Assembly: GCA_002747455.1 (NCBI GenBank) | Contig: PDPG01000040.1 | Location: 1 to 64,000 of the forward strand | Length of the DNA: 64,000 nt | Reading direction: 5' to 3' | Source: Pseudomonadota bacterium | GTDB taxonomy: Bacteria > Pseudomonadota > Gammaproteobacteria > Thiotrichales > Thiotrichaceae | Part shown: positions 20,097-29,050 of the stretch, piece after piece | Layout of the letters: the number at the start of each line of letters is the position of its first letter | How positions within the stretch are numbered: position 1 is the first letter of the stretch | Notes under the pieces: model-generated | What the model saw: the letters and a program-made list of their open reading frames with translations, nothing else | What the model was told of the DNA's origin: nothing | The model's database searches: none | Made by a program: the position numbers and the translations under genes

Positions 20097-20664
20097 TTTC
20101 GGAGCCTCCTTCACCACCAGGCTTCAGAAGCTGAGTCACGCTCAGACTGAAGTTTCTTAAACGATCTGTTTTTTTGCGAGTATCAATCGAAATAATGTTT
20201 AATGCTGATGAGCTCAACCACGGAGACATATCCAACCGGTTCATATAGCTGGACACTCTGGCATTGGATTCCGCCTTACCCTCCAGCTTAATTGTTGTTT
20301 TCTTTTGCTCCAAACTGGTCAAATACATCCCCTTAGGCAATGACTTCACCATTTCATCAAACAGATGAACAATTCCTGGGCGGGTTGACTGTAAGCCTTC
20401 GATAATAGCTATACGATCCAACAAAGCCTTTCGAGTAACATCCAGCTTTTTAATTTCTGCAATTGTTTTATCGAGCCTGCTAATTTCATGCCGCAGGTAT
20501 TCATTGCGTCTGTCTTGCTTGTTAATTTCTTCTTGATAAAAGCTATACACACCGAACACAATTCCTGCTGAAACCGCTATTGCAGCTACCAGAGACATAA
20601 CAAATTGCTTCTGACTCTCCTTTCTGGCCGCCTCACGCCAAGGTAATAAATTTAATCCGGCCAT
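20086..20664 (-). CDS. pilN: Type IV pilus inner-membrane protein PilN
   Basis: Partner of PilO with a short cytoplasmic N-terminus that docks into PilM. The 192-residue protein begins 'MAGLNLLPWREA', which carries the conserved NLLPWR motif that binds PilM. A membrane helix (about 22-42), a coiled coil (about 43-90) and a C-terminal ferredoxin-like domain ('GMYLTSLEQKKTTIKLEGKA') follow. Its start overlaps the pilM stop by one base. Confidence 0.95.
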   Translation of the reverse strand: MAGLNLLPWREAARKESQKQFVMSLVAAIAVSAGIVFGVYSFYQEEINKQDRRNEYLRHEISRLDKTIAEIKKLDVTRKALLDRIAIIEGLQSTRPGIVHLFDEMVKSLPKGMYLTSLEQKKTTIKLEGKAESNARVSSYMNRLDMSPWLSSSALNIISIDTRKKTDRLRNFSLSVTQLLKPGGEGGSENGH

Positions 20665-21713
20665 TATATTAGCCCTCTTAGTGCCAAGCCGGTGGACACC
20701 AACATCGCCGGGATATCACTGGTAAATCGTGCCGGATTCACTCTGGAATTCAACACAATGTTAGAAAATGGATTCGCCAATGAGGTAGGCACACCGGTTG
20801 CATCCTGAATTTGCTCATCAATTCCCGGAATACTGGCACAACCACCGGAGAGCAGTATTTTCTCGACAGTACCCTGCTGGGTTGACGCATGATAGAACTG
20901 TAAGAATCGCTGAACCTGACGCACCATATTTTCACGAAATGGATCCAAAACCTCTGGAATATAGCCCTCTGGCAAATTGCCATTTTTCTTCGCCAAGCCC
21001 GCCTCCGCATAAGGCAAGCCATAACGCTGCATGATTTCAGTGGTCAGTTGTTTACCACCAAAGGCTTGCTCTCGCGAAAATACTACCCGACCATTTTCGA
21101 ACACGTTGACACCCGTCATTGAGGAGCCGAAATCCACCAAGGCAACCGTATTGTACTTAACGACATCATCAACCAGAGTACTAAACAGCAGCTCAATCGC
21201 ATGTGATTCCAAGTCAACAATATCCACAGTCAAGCCTGCCATTTCAGCAGCGGCCAAACGAACCTCAACATTCTCTGTTCGTGTTGCAGCCAACAGCACA
21301 TCAACCATCTCTGGCGCTTGGGATGACGGCCCTAAAATCTCGAAATCAAAGTTAACTTCCTCCATGGGATAAGGAATATATTGCTCTGCTTCCAGCGTAA
21401 CCTGTGCTTCCATTTCAGAGGCGGGGATGGACGCTGGCATGGCAATGACCTTGTTAACAGCCATAGAGGATGGGATACCCAGCGCGCAGTGCCGGTTTTT
21501 AGTGCGACTTTGCTTTAATACACGCTTTATTGCCTCACCAACCGGATCAGCTTCGACGATATCACGCTCATAAGCGGCACCTTCTGGCAGGGAAACAACG
21601 CCGTAGCTATCCACACGATAGCCTCCCCCCTTGTACGAAAGCTCAATGAGCTTAACGGCTGAGGAACTGATATCAATCCCAAGGAGTCCACCTTTTTTGC
21701 TGAAAGAAAACAC
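20664..21713 (-). CDS. pilM: Type IV pilus actin-like protein PilM
   Basis: Cytoplasmic actin-like ATPase fold protein that binds the PilN N-terminus and connects the pilus motor to the alignment complex. The 349-residue protein shows the phosphate-1 motif 'LLGIDISSSAVKLIEL' near 10-25, 'ALVDFGSSMTGVNVF' near 190-205 and 'ILLSGGCASIPG' near 287-298. The start is GTG at 21713; no alternative ATG fits the conserved N-terminus. It opens pilMNOPQ and is divergent from mrcA, the usual gammaproteobacterial layout. Confidence 0.95.
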   Translation of the reverse strand: MFSFSKKGGLLGIDISSSAVKLIELSYKGGGYRVDSYGVVSLPEGAAYERDIVEADPVGEAIKRVLKQSRTKNRHCALGIPSSMAVNKVIAMPASIPASEMEAQVTLEAEQYIPYPMEEVNFDFEILGPSSQAPEMVDVLLAATRTENVEVRLAAAEMAGLTVDIVDLESHAIELLFSTLVDDVVKYNTVALVDFGSSMTGVNVFENGRVVFSREQAFGGKQLTTEIMQRYGLPYAEAGLAKKNGNLPEGYIPEVLDPFRENMVRQVQRFLQFYHASTQQGTVEKILLSGGCASIPGIDEQIQDATGVPTSLANPFSNIVLNSRVNPARFTSDIPAMLVSTGLALRGLI

Positions 21714-21744
21714 TGAACGAATACCACCGTATTATTTTTATTGT

Positions 21745-21774
21745 TATATACTCACGGCCTAGCCGGAGTCTAAA
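21745..21774 (-). promoter_or_regulatory. Candidate promoter for pilMNOPQ
   Basis: On the minus strand TATATA (21745-21750) follows a weak TTTAGA (21769-21774) by 18 bases. A small inverted repeat, CGGC-CTA-GCCG (21755-21765), lies in the spacer and could be an operator. The 190-base pilM/mrcA divergent region holds no gene. The assignment is tentative. Confidence 0.3.
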
Positions 21775-21903
21775 TTCGTGGTCTTAATGGTAGCGACAAG
21801 CATAAAAATAGTCTACCCTCGCCCATCTGATTGAATGACCCTCTGGACAGACGGTTAATGCACAGACAACACCACTAAGCCTCTGTTAATAAAAGATTAA
21901 GAC

Positions 21904-24642
21904 ATGCCTAATATTATAAAATTCTTCTTTAACTGGGTCCTTTCGCCCGCAGTAGTGCTGCTCTCATTAGGTACAATATCGTTCACTTTATTGTACTTTT
22001 ATTACGAGCCAAGCCTCCCTCGAACTGAACAGCTTCGCTCAACTCAACTACAGCTACCAATACAGGTTTACAGCAAAGAAAATCAGCTCATTGCTGAGTT
22101 TGGTCAGTTCCGCCGCCGTCCGGTCACTATCGACGAAGTACCGGAAAACATGGTGAATGCCTTTATTGCAATTGAAGATGCCCGCTTTCGCCAACACAAA
22201 GGGGTTGATCCAAAAGGGATTGCTCGCGCAGTGCTAGCAGCCGTCAAGAATCGCGCCATATCCCAAGGTGCCAGCACCATTACCATGCAATTAGCGCGGA
22301 ATTTGTTTCTGACCTCAGAGCGAACGGCTGACCGTAAGCTCAAGGAAATGTTCTTAGCCTTTAAGATTGAGAAAGAATTCTCCAAGAATGAAATTTTGGA
22401 ACTGTACCTCAATAAAATTTTTCTGGGCAACCGGGCGTATGGTGTTGGCTCTGCCGCAGAAGTCTATTATGGTAAAAAGCTGAGTGACCTGACCTTGGCT
22501 CAAACAGCCATGATTGCTGGCTTGCCAAAAGCACCGTCACGCTACAACCCCATCAAAAACCCCAAACGTGCCAAGCGACGTCGGGACTACATTCTGCAAC
22601 GCATGTATGAGCAAAAGTACATCTCGCGGGCTCAGTATCAAGAGGCACTTGTAGAAGACGTTTCTGCGAAGGTGTATCAGGTTGAAACAGAGACCTATGC
22701 GCCTTATATCGCAGAGATGGCACGTGCAGAAGCCGAAGCCCGTTATGGTGTCGAGAATATGTATACTCTCGGCCTGAAAATTTACACCACACTAGACAGC
22801 CGCCAGCAAGATATTGCGCTAAAAACAGTACGCCAACATCTGATTGCCTATAGTCGTCGCCACGGCTACCGAGGGCCCATCGAAAAGCTGGATTTAAGTC
22901 AATTTAGTGACGAACAGAGCCGCCTAAAGCAACTCAAAACCTACAATAAGTATCAAGACTTAGTTCCTGCCATTGTTCTGGATAGCAACGAAACGACTGC
23001 CAATCTGCAACAGCGCGATAGCCTTACGCCCATCGCCCTATCATTGGAGCAAGTCAAATGGGCCAGAGCCTACCAGTCTGAAAATAAGCGTGGGCCACGC
23101 ATCAAAAAGGTTAACGATGTCCTGCATAAGGGGGATGTTGTCTGGGTAAGCAAAAACAAAGAGGACGTTTGGGAGCTAAGCCAGCTTCCCGTTGTCACTG
23201 GCGCACTAACCACTATTAACCCCAAGGACGGCGCAATTGAGGCCATGGTCGGAGGCTTTGATTTCACCTACAGTAAGTTTAATCGCGCAGTTCAGGCAAA
23301 CCGTCAGCCCGGCTCCAGTTTTAAGCCGTTTGTGTATAGTGCCGCCTTGGCGACGGGTGAATACTCACCAGCAAGCGTGATTGTTGATGAAGCGATTGTG
23401 ACTCCGGGTAGTCGCTGGTCGCCGCAAAACTATGACAAAAAATACCACGGCCCAACGCCGCTTCGTGAAGCACTGAAAAAATCCCGCAATATCGTTTCGA
23501 TTAAATTATTACAGGCCATTGGCATTGAGCAAGCAACTGAATATGCGCGCCGCTTTGGGTTTAAAGATAAGGCAATCCCGCAGGACTTAACCCTATCCCT
23601 AGGCACTGGTTCAGTCACACCACTGGATATGGCAACCGCTTATGCCAGCTTTGCCAATGGTGGTTACAAAATAAATAACTACTATATCCGAGAGATCAAG
23701 GACAAAGACAATCGTGTGCTGTTTCGCCATAAACCAGACACCGTCTGTACCCAATGCCCAATGCCCAAGCTGACCGAACTGGAAGCAGCCAATATGCCTA
23801 TCAGTATCAACGGTAATCCGATCGCCAAACGAATTATCGAACCCTACGTGTATTACCAGATTACCAGTATGTTACGCGATGTGACAAAGTCGGGAACGGC
23901 GGCAAAAGCTGGCCGGATACTCAAGCGACATGACTTGGCTGGGAAAACAGGCACAACGAATGATCAACGTGATGCCTGGTTCTGTGGATTCACTCCAAAG
24001 AAGGTGACCACCGTTTGGGTAGGCTTTGATAACTTGGACAAGTTAGGACGAGGCGAGACTGCAACACAAGCCGCACTACCACTTTGGATTGACTACATGA
24101 AAGAGTCACTCAAGGGAACCACTGATGCAAAGTGGCCACCCGCTCCAAAGGGAATGGTAAGAGCAGTTTTCGATATTCGTAACGGCCTTCCCCCTTCAGA
24201 GTTGACTACTGAAACCCAGACTGAGTTAGTCATTGCATCACAAATTCCCACTGAAGAAGAAATTCTGGCCTATCGCGAACTACACCCTGAGGAATTCATT
24301 GCCACCGTAGAAGATCAGGCGCGTGACAGACAAAACCAACGCCTAAAAGCTGAGTATCAACAAAAGCTTGATAATTACAATCGCAGAGTTGCGGCCAGGA
24401 AAAGAGAGTTAGCCCGCCTACACTCAATCGGTAGCAGCTTCGTCCCACCCGAACTTGGCCCACCACCTGAAGTATCAAAGGAATTAGCAGCCGTTTTGGA
24501 ACGTGAGGCACTTATTGCAAAACGAAGAAAAGCCGTTGCAAATGGACAGCCAGTAGATACTCTGCAAGAACAGACTGAAGATGAACAGTTGATGGAAATG
24601 ATTCGCCAGTTCAATACATTACAGAACGAAATTTCAGAATAG
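21904..24642 (+). CDS. mrcA: Bifunctional penicillin-binding protein 1A
   Basis: Class A PBP that polymerises glycan strands and cross-links peptides in the periplasm. In 912 residues it has an N-terminal anchor (about 13-33), a GT51 glycosyltransferase domain with catalytic Glu91 ('IAIEDARFRQHKG'), an inserted OB-like domain (about 300-430) and a transpeptidase with Ser471 in 'PGSSFKPF', the SRN triad (Ser527-Asn529) and 'KTGT' (681-684). The C-terminal 120 residues form a charged helical tail ('RQNQRLKAEYQQKLDNYNRR'). It is divergent from pilM and is followed by a terminator. All catalytic motifs are intact. Confidence 0.97.
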   Translation: MPNIIKFFFNWVLSPAVVLLSLGTISFTLLYFYYEPSLPRTEQLRSTQLQLPIQVYSKENQLIAEFGQFRRRPVTIDEVPENMVNAFIAIEDARFRQHKGVDPKGIARAVLAAVKNRAISQGASTITMQLARNLFLTSERTADRKLKEMFLAFKIEKEFSKNEILELYLNKIFLGNRAYGVGSAAEVYYGKKLSDLTLAQTAMIAGLPKAPSRYNPIKNPKRAKRRRDYILQRMYEQKYISRAQYQEALVEDVSAKVYQVETETYAPYIAEMARAEAEARYGVENMYTLGLKIYTTLDSRQQDIALKTVRQHLIAYSRRHGYRGPIEKLDLSQFSDEQSRLKQLKTYNKYQDLVPAIVLDSNETTANLQQRDSLTPIALSLEQVKWARAYQSENKRGPRIKKVNDVLHKGDVVWVSKNKEDVWELSQLPVVTGALTTINPKDGAIEAMVGGFDFTYSKFNRAVQANRQPGSSFKPFVYSAALATGEYSPASVIVDEAIVTPGSRWSPQNYDKKYHGPTPLREALKKSRNIVSIKLLQAIGIEQATEYARRFGFKDKAIPQDLTLSLGTGSVTPLDMATAYASFANGGYKINNYYIREIKDKDNRVLFRHKPDTVCTQCPMPKLTELEAANMPISINGNPIAKRIIEPYVYYQITSMLRDVTKSGTAAKAGRILKRHDLAGKTGTTNDQRDAWFCGFTPKKVTTVWVGFDNLDKLGRGETATQAALPLWIDYMKESLKGTTDAKWPPAPKGMVRAVFDIRNGLPPSELTTETQTELVIASQIPTEEEILAYRELHPEEFIATVEDQARDRQNQRLKAEYQQKLDNYNRRVAARKRELARLHSIGSSFVPPELGPPPEVSKELAAVLEREALIAKRRKAVANGQPVDTLQEQTEDEQLMEMIRQFNTLQNEISE

Positions 24643-24651
24643 ACCCAACCG

Positions 24652-24685
24652 AGCCCGCAATATGCTTTGTGGGCTTGCCGTTTTC
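24652..24685 (+). terminator. Terminator after mrcA
   Basis: An 8-bp GC-rich stem (24652-24659 with 24668-24675, one G-T pair) lies 10 bases after the mrcA stop and is followed by a TTTT run at 24681-24684. It sits between mrcA and the convergent hemE. Confidence 0.65.
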
Positions 24686-24694
24686 TAAACAGAG

Positions 24695-25762
24695 TCAGGC
24701 CTTGCGACCAAATTCATGGACGCTATCAACCAAAATTTTGAGGTGATCCGGGTTAACATGTTGATGAATGCCATGCCCCAAATTAAAGATATGACCTGTT
24801 GGCTTGTCACCAAAATCAGCAAGCACCCGCTTCACTTCTGCACGAATGACATCAGGAGCAGCATATAACACCGACGGATCCATATTTCCCTGTAAGGCAA
24901 CCTGATCGCCAACGGTGGCAACAACTTCACTTAGATCGGTGACCCAATCCACACCAATCGCATCACATCCCGTCGCAGCGATATGTTGCGCCCAATGCGC
25001 ACCATTTTTGGTAAATAACGTGATTGGCACCCGACGACCTTCGGACTCACGCTTAACGCCATCGACAATTTTTGCCATATATTGCAGGGAAAATTCACGG
25101 TAAACACGAGGACTCAGCACGCCTCCCCATGTATCAAAGACCATGACTGCCTGCGCACCTGCATCAATTTGGGCGTTTAAATAAGAGATAACGCTATCGG
25201 CGATTTTATCCAGCATTTTATGCATTGTTGTCGGGGCGCTGTACAACATGCCCTTTACTTTGGAAAAATCCTTGCTGGTTCCGCCCTCAACCATATACGT
25301 TGCCAATGTCCACGGACTGCCGGAAAAACCAATCAACGGCACGCGACCATTTAGGGCCTTACGGATAGTGCGAACGGCATCCGTGACGTAAGAGAGCTTA
25401 TCTTCGGGATCAGGTACCGGCAATGCCTCAACGTCAGCCGCACTGCGAACTGGTCTTTCAAAACGCGGGCCTTCACCTTCTGCAAAATACAAACCCAACC
25501 CCATTGCATCAGGAATGGTAAGTATGTCTGAAAACAGAATAGCGGCATCCAGCTCAAACCGCTCCAATGGCTGAAGTGTCACCTCACACGCCAACTCAGG
25601 GTTGGTGCAAAGATTCATAAAACTACCCACCTGCTTTCTTAATGCGCGATATTCAGGAAGGTAGCGACCCGCTTGACGCATAATCCAAACCGGAGTCGTG
25701 TCAACCGGCTGCTGAAGTAATGCACGCAAATAACGATCGTTCTTGAGCTCGGTCGCTGACAT
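24695..25762 (-). CDS. hemE: Uroporphyrinogen decarboxylase
   Basis: Decarboxylates the four acetate side chains of uroporphyrinogen III to give coproporphyrinogen III in heme synthesis. The 355-residue protein has the N-terminal signature '[16 protein letters not shown]' (about 24-39), the catalytic Asp in '[16 protein letters not shown]', and the second signature '[17 protein letters not shown]' near 145-161. The C-terminal '[15 protein letters not shown]' is also typical. Heme from this pathway would supply the cbb3 oxidase and cytochromes encoded in this window. Confidence 0.97.
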   Translation of the reverse strand: MSATELKNDRYLRALLQQPVDTTPVWIMRQAGRYLPEYRALRKQVGSFMNLCTNPELACEVTLQPLERFELDAAILFSDILTIPDAMGLGLYFAEGEGPRFERPVRSAADVEALPVPDPEDKLSYVTDAVRTIRKALNGRVPLIGFSGSPWTLATYMVEGGTSKDFSKVKGMLYSAPTTMHKMLDKIADSVISYLNAQIDAGAQAVMVFDTWGGVLSPRVYREFSLQYMAKIVDGVKRESEGRRVPITLFTKNGAHWAQHIAATGCDAIGVDWVTDLSEVVATVGDQVALQGNMDPSVLYAAPDVIRAEVKRVLADFGDKPTGHIFNLGHGIHQHVNPDHLKILVDSVHEFGRKA

Positions 25763-25783
25763 ATTTTATAAACCCCACAAACC

Positions 25784-25807
25784 AAGAAACGCCACTAAAG
25801 GCGCTTT
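25784..25807 (-). terminator. Weak terminator downstream of rpsU
   Basis: On the minus strand AAAGCGCC and GGCGTTT pair around a six-base loop (arms 25787-25793 and 25800-25807), followed by CTTGG; the 3' arm itself carries the U-rich part. It lies about 70 bases past the rpsU stop, before hemE. Confidence 0.4.
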
Positions 25808-25875
25808 TCCGATACGAAACCCACCGCACTGTGACTGATCAACACACAATACGGTAGGGTAGGCAAACCAGTGTA

Positions 25876-26091
25876 TTAGTACAAACGTACGCGGCGGTTC
25901 AATTCGCGCTTCAGATTCTTGATATTGCGCTTCACTGCAGCAGCTTTTTCACGCTTACGAACAGATGTAGGCTTCTCGTAGAATTCACGACTTCTGACTT
26001 CTGCAACAATGCCCGCTTTCTCACAGGTACGCTTAAAACGGCGCAGTGCAACTTCAAACGGCTCGTTTTCTCTGATCTTTACGTTTGGCAT
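25876..26091 (-). CDS. rpsU: 30S ribosomal protein S21
   Basis: Small basic protein of the 30S subunit needed for translation initiation. All 71 residues match the family: '[21 protein letters not shown]' in the N-terminal half, then a Lys/Arg-rich helix ('[20 protein letters not shown]') and the tail 'RRVRLY'. A strong promoter lies upstream. It is not followed here by dnaG and rpoD, the usual macromolecular-synthesis operon partners, but by hemE. Confidence 0.97.
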   Translation of the reverse strand: MPNVKIRENEPFEVALRRFKRTCEKAGIVAEVRSREFYEKPTSVRKREKAAAVKRNIKNLKRELNRRVRLY

Positions 26092-26136
26092 AAGATTCGG
26101 TTTCTCAAATACAAAAAATTCACTAAGTAGCCGCGC

Positions 26137-26165
26137 ATTATAACCCTAGACAATAAAATTGTAAA
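26137..26165 (-). promoter_or_regulatory. Strong sigma70 promoter of rpsU
   Basis: On the minus strand TTTACA (26160-26165, five of six consensus) is exactly 17 bases from a perfect TATAAT (26137-26142). The -10 box lies 45 bases before the rpsU ATG. This is the best-scoring promoter by eye in the window, in keeping with a highly expressed ribosomal gene. Confidence 0.75.
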
Positions 26166-26317
26166 AGTTGAAATACTGTTTATTTATCGAATAACACCTA
26201 AATCAACTGTATTGTTATAAAATGGCCTTGATGCATCAAGCGGCTACGCTAGAATGGTGCGGACAGGAATCTGCCGCCACCCGACATATCAATCAACTAC
26301 AACTAGCATGGATACTT

Positions 26318-26611
26318 ATGAAAAAAATTATTCTGGTTGCTTTAATTACGACCCTGTTCACAGGTTGCAGCCGTTATTCGCCGACGGTGCTACAAGGTAA
26401 TGCCCTTGATGCTACCACCGTTGGGCTGATTAAGGTCGGCATGAGCAAAGCTGATGTGCTGCATATTCTGGGGTCACCACTGATGCAGGATAGTTTTCAC
26501 CCCAACCGCTGGGACTACGTCTACTACAGTATTGAAAAAGGTAAACGCTCTGGACAACAAAACCTAACATTGGAATTTGACAGCAATAATCAGGTCAGCC
26601 GTATTCGTTAA
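26318..26611 (+). CDS. bamE: Outer membrane protein assembly factor BamE (SmpA)
   Basis: Lipoprotein of the BAM complex that inserts beta-barrel proteins into the outer membrane. I start at ATG 26318, giving 97 residues with a lipoprotein signal 'MKKIILVALITTLFTGC' (Cys17). The upstream open frame to 26222 has no signal and is not translated. The BamE fold is clear from 'GLIKVGMSKADVLHILGSPLMQDSF' and 'RWDYVYYSIEKGKR'. It may form a unit with the next gene 68 bases downstream. Confidence 0.93.
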   Translation: MKKIILVALITTLFTGCSRYSPTVLQGNALDATTVGLIKVGMSKADVLHILGSPLMQDSFHPNRWDYVYYSIEKGKRSGQQNLTLEFDSNNQVSRIR

Positions 26612-26679
26612 AGCTCCAGAGCTGATGAACTCCCCTCAAGGCTTTCCACCCTTTACACCAACGCAGAGGTATCTACAAA

Positions 26680-27381
26680 GTGCAGAGAAACCCCCTACTC
26701 TACAGTGACCGAGGTGAGACTGAAGAATATTATGAGGTTCAGGAAGAATCCCAGAAAAGACGGCCTTTTTTGTTCTACTTCATCGTGTTCGCAAACTCAC
26801 TGTTGGTGCTTTTCGTTTTGGGCATCATTTGGTTTTTATTTCTCAAGTCACCCGACTTTCACTTAAAGGAGCTGACTGACCGATATTTCGGGAGCAGTAC
26901 GCCCCAGCCCCTTTCTTCACAACAGGGAGCGGTGTCTCCTGCCAAATCAGAAACGAGTGTACTCACCTCCCAACAGCAAGACGAAGTTCAACAAATTCGC
27001 TTGAAGCAGATGCGCCAACAGGAAGAATTGGCAGCAGAAAAAGAGCAGGAGCAGGCCCGCACAACGCCTGAGCCAGCCCAATCGAAAATCGCTCCCCCCC
27101 TGACTGACAAGCAAAGTGAAGATAAACCAGAGACACCCATCGGGAATGGTTCGAACAAAACCATAACCAAGCGGCAGGCAGAGTCGGCGATAAGTGCGCA
27201 AGCGCCTCCCGCAACTGATATGACCACCTCTCAGAAGGAGTCTGTGACGGCCTCAAAACAACGGGCGATAGTCACAAATGCTGCGAATGAAGCGCCGACA
27301 GTGAACAGCAATTCAGCTAAAACGCAACTGGATCAGATTATGGAAGAGCTCAAGCAGCAGGAACGAAAAGGTGCGCAGTAG
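26680..27381 (+). CDS. Unrecognised single-pass membrane protein, Gln/Glu-rich
   Basis: I do not recognise this 233-residue protein. It starts at GTG 26680, with AGAGG about 12 bases upstream. A charged N-terminus (1-28, with 'DRGETEEYYEVQEE') leads to one strong membrane helix (about 29-55). The remainder is polar and low-complexity: a helical Gln/Glu stretch with 'QQQDEVQQIRLKQMRQQEEL' (near 98-117) likely forms a coiled coil, and a Thr/Ser/Ala-rich tail ends in a second short helix ('LDQIMEELKQQERK'). It resembles envelope or division-type scaffold proteins in general layout only. It lies between bamE and ssb. Confidence 0.6.
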   Translation: MQRNPLLYSDRGETEEYYEVQEESQKRRPFLFYFIVFANSLLVLFVLGIIWFLFLKSPDFHLKELTDRYFGSSTPQPLSSQQGAVSPAKSETSVLTSQQQDEVQQIRLKQMRQQEELAAEKEQEQARTTPEPAQSKIAPPLTDKQSEDKPETPIGNGSNKTITKRQAESAISAQAPPATDMTTSQKESVTASKQRAIVTNAANEAPTVNSNSAKTQLDQIMEELKQQERKGAQ

Positions 27382-27413
27382 TCGGAAATTATCGATATTG
27401 CGGGCGAACGCAG

Positions 27414-27419
27414 TATAAT
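27414..27419 (+). promoter_or_regulatory. -10 element upstream of ssb
   Basis: A perfect TATAAT lies 45 bases before the ssb ATG and 33 bases after the preceding gene's stop. No good -35 box is present at 17 bases; TTATCG at 27389-27394 gives a 19-base spacer. It probably drives ssb. Confidence 0.4.
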
Positions 27420-27463
27420 GCGCGACTCGTACTGAGAAATAAATCAACATTAAGGAATCAAGC

Positions 27464-27934
27464 ATGGCCAGGGGCATCAATAAAGTCATTTTGGTAGGAA
27501 ATTTGGGCAATGACCCGGAAGTTAAATACATGCCCAGTGGTGGCGCGGTAACGAATATCAGCTTGGCGACAACCGACAGTTGGAAAGATAAAAACTCCGG
27601 TGAGCGAGTTGACCGAACAGAGTGGCATCGTGTCGTGTTTTTTAATCGCTTGGCAGAGATTGCTGGGGAGTACCTAAAAAAAGGCTCCCAAGTATATGTT
27701 GAAGGAACTCTGCGTACACGTAAGTGGCAAGATCAAAATGGTCAAGACCGCTATACCACCGAAATAATAGGGTCTGAGATGCAGATGCTGGGCAGCCGTA
27801 GCGGTGGTAGCAGCGACTTTGATCAGTCACCGGCCAGACAAAATCAGCAACCATCGAATATGCCACCACAGAGTCAGGCTGCGCAACCGCCGCAGAACAA
27901 TTTTGACGATTTTGATGACGACATCCCATTCTAA
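27464..27934 (+). CDS. ssb: Single-stranded DNA-binding protein
   Basis: Binds single-stranded DNA during replication, repair and recombination. The 156-residue protein has an OB fold ('[22 protein letters not shown]', '[20 protein letters not shown]', '[17 protein letters not shown]'), a Gln/Pro-rich linker and the acidic tip 'DDFDDDIPF', through which SSB recruits partner proteins. AAGGA lies seven bases before the ATG. It ends at a hairpin shared with the convergent yhbY. Confidence 0.97.
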   Translation: MARGINKVILVGNLGNDPEVKYMPSGGAVTNISLATTDSWKDKNSGERVDRTEWHRVVFFNRLAEIAGEYLKKGSQVYVEGTLRTRKWQDQNGQDRYTTEIIGSEMQMLGSRSGGSSDFDQSPARQNQQPSNMPPQSQAAQPPQNNFDDFDDDIPF

Positions 27935-27962
27935 GGAGCATTACGCAGACACACGAATTCGG

Positions 27963-27997
27963 TCGCCCGTCTTTTAATCGACACACAAGACGGGCGA
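27963..27997. terminator. Bidirectional terminator between ssb and yhbY
   Basis: An 11-bp perfect GC-rich stem (27963-27973 and 27987-27997) with a 13-base loop lies midway between the convergent stops of ssb (27934) and yhbY (28024). U-tracts are short on both sides. Confidence 0.65.
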
Positions 27998-28023
27998 ACT
28001 TAATTTGGGATAATTTATCGGAA

Positions 28024-28314
28024 TCAAACCATATCGCAGACCGAAGGCCTGTCTTTATTCTTCCGATATAACAGGGCTACATTACCAACACGCTGAATGA
28101 GTGTTGCCGAGTGCGTTTCTGCCAATTTGTTAATCAACGCATCTCTGGCATCCCTGTCACCAACATTGACCTTGATTTTGACAAGCTGGTGATGATCCAG
28201 AGCGACTTCAAGCTCAGCACCAATACTCTCTTTCATTCCGTGTTGTCCCACTGTAACAATGGGGTTCAATTTATGACCAAGAGACTTGAGCTGTTTAATT
28301 TGTTTAGTATTCAT
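28024..28314 (-). CDS. yhbY: Ribosome assembly RNA-binding protein YhbY (CRM domain)
   Basis: CRM-domain RNA-binding protein that associates with pre-50S ribosomes. Starting at ATG 28314 gives 96 residues, matching the family N-terminus ('[23 protein letters not shown]'); the start at 28353 would add 13 residues without homology. The RNA-binding loop 'VGQHGM' and '[21 protein letters not shown]' are typical. It is divergent from rlmE with only 25 bases between the start codons, so each promoter must overlap the other gene. Confidence 0.93.
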   Translation of the reverse strand: MNTKQIKQLKSLGHKLNPIVTVGQHGMKESIGAELEVALDHHQLVKIKVNVGDRDARDALINKLAETHSATLIQRVGNVALLYRKNKDRPSVCDMV

Positions 28315-28339
28315 TTCCATCCGCGGATTGTATGACGTT

Positions 28340-28966
28340 ATGGCACGAAGCAAAAGCAGTACCCACTGGTTAAAAGAACATTTTGATGACGAGTATGTAA
28401 AACGTGCTCAAAAAGAAGGCTACCGATCTCGCGCCATTTATAAACTGAAGGAAATTCAGGAAAAAGACCGACTTATCAAGCATGGCATGACGGTGGTTGA
28501 TTTAGGCGCAGCACCTGGTGGCTGGAGCCAGTACGCCACCGAGCTTGTCGGCAAACAGGGACGGGTGATTGCCAGCGATATTCTACCCATTGACCCGCTA
28601 CCCTTTGTCGATTTTTTACAAGGGGATTTCACGGAAGAACATATTCTTGATCAACTATTGGAAATGATCGGAAATACAAAAGCAGATATTGTAATTTCCG
28701 ATATGGCCCCCAACTTAAGCGGGAATGATGCAATTGATCAGCCGAGTTCGGTCTACCTTTGTGAATTGGCGCTTGATATGGCACAGCGGGTGCTTGCGCC
28801 CAACGGTTCCCTGATTGTAAAGCTGTTTCAAGGTGTGGGGTCTGATCAATATGTCGAAGAAGTTAAGCGAAGCTTCCGACACGTTAAGATACGCAAACCC
28901 AAGGCTTCCAGGGCCAGAAGCCGTGAAGTTTACGTAGTTGCAACCCAGTTTTTTTCTGACATATAG
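28340..28966 (+). CDS. rlmE: 23S rRNA (uridine-2'-O)-methyltransferase RlmE (FtsJ/RrmJ)
   Basis: Methylates the 2'-OH of U2552 in 23S rRNA, a late step in 50S maturation. Starting at ATG 28340 gives 208 residues; an upstream extension to 28286 has no homology. The SAM motif is '[15 protein letters not shown]' (52-66), and the catalytic tetrad K-D-K-E is visible: Lys35 ('AIYKLKEI'), Asp121 ('ISDMAPN'), Lys161 ('LIVKLFQG') and Glu196 ('SREVYVVA'). It is followed by ftsH, the classical rrmJ-ftsH arrangement. Confidence 0.96.
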   Translation: MARSKSSTHWLKEHFDDEYVKRAQKEGYRSRAIYKLKEIQEKDRLIKHGMTVVDLGAAPGGWSQYATELVGKQGRVIASDILPIDPLPFVDFLQGDFTEEHILDQLLEMIGNTKADIVISDMAPNLSGNDAIDQPSSVYLCELALDMAQRVLAPNGSLIVKLFQGVGSDQYVEEVKRSFRHVKIRKPKASRARSREVYVVATQFFSDI

Positions 28967-29050
28967 TCAGGACTGAGAGTAATCGTGACGATTCGTGGTA
29001 GAATGGCCGCGTCAACTCTCGACATTTAGCTTAATTTAGAGGACTTTTTC

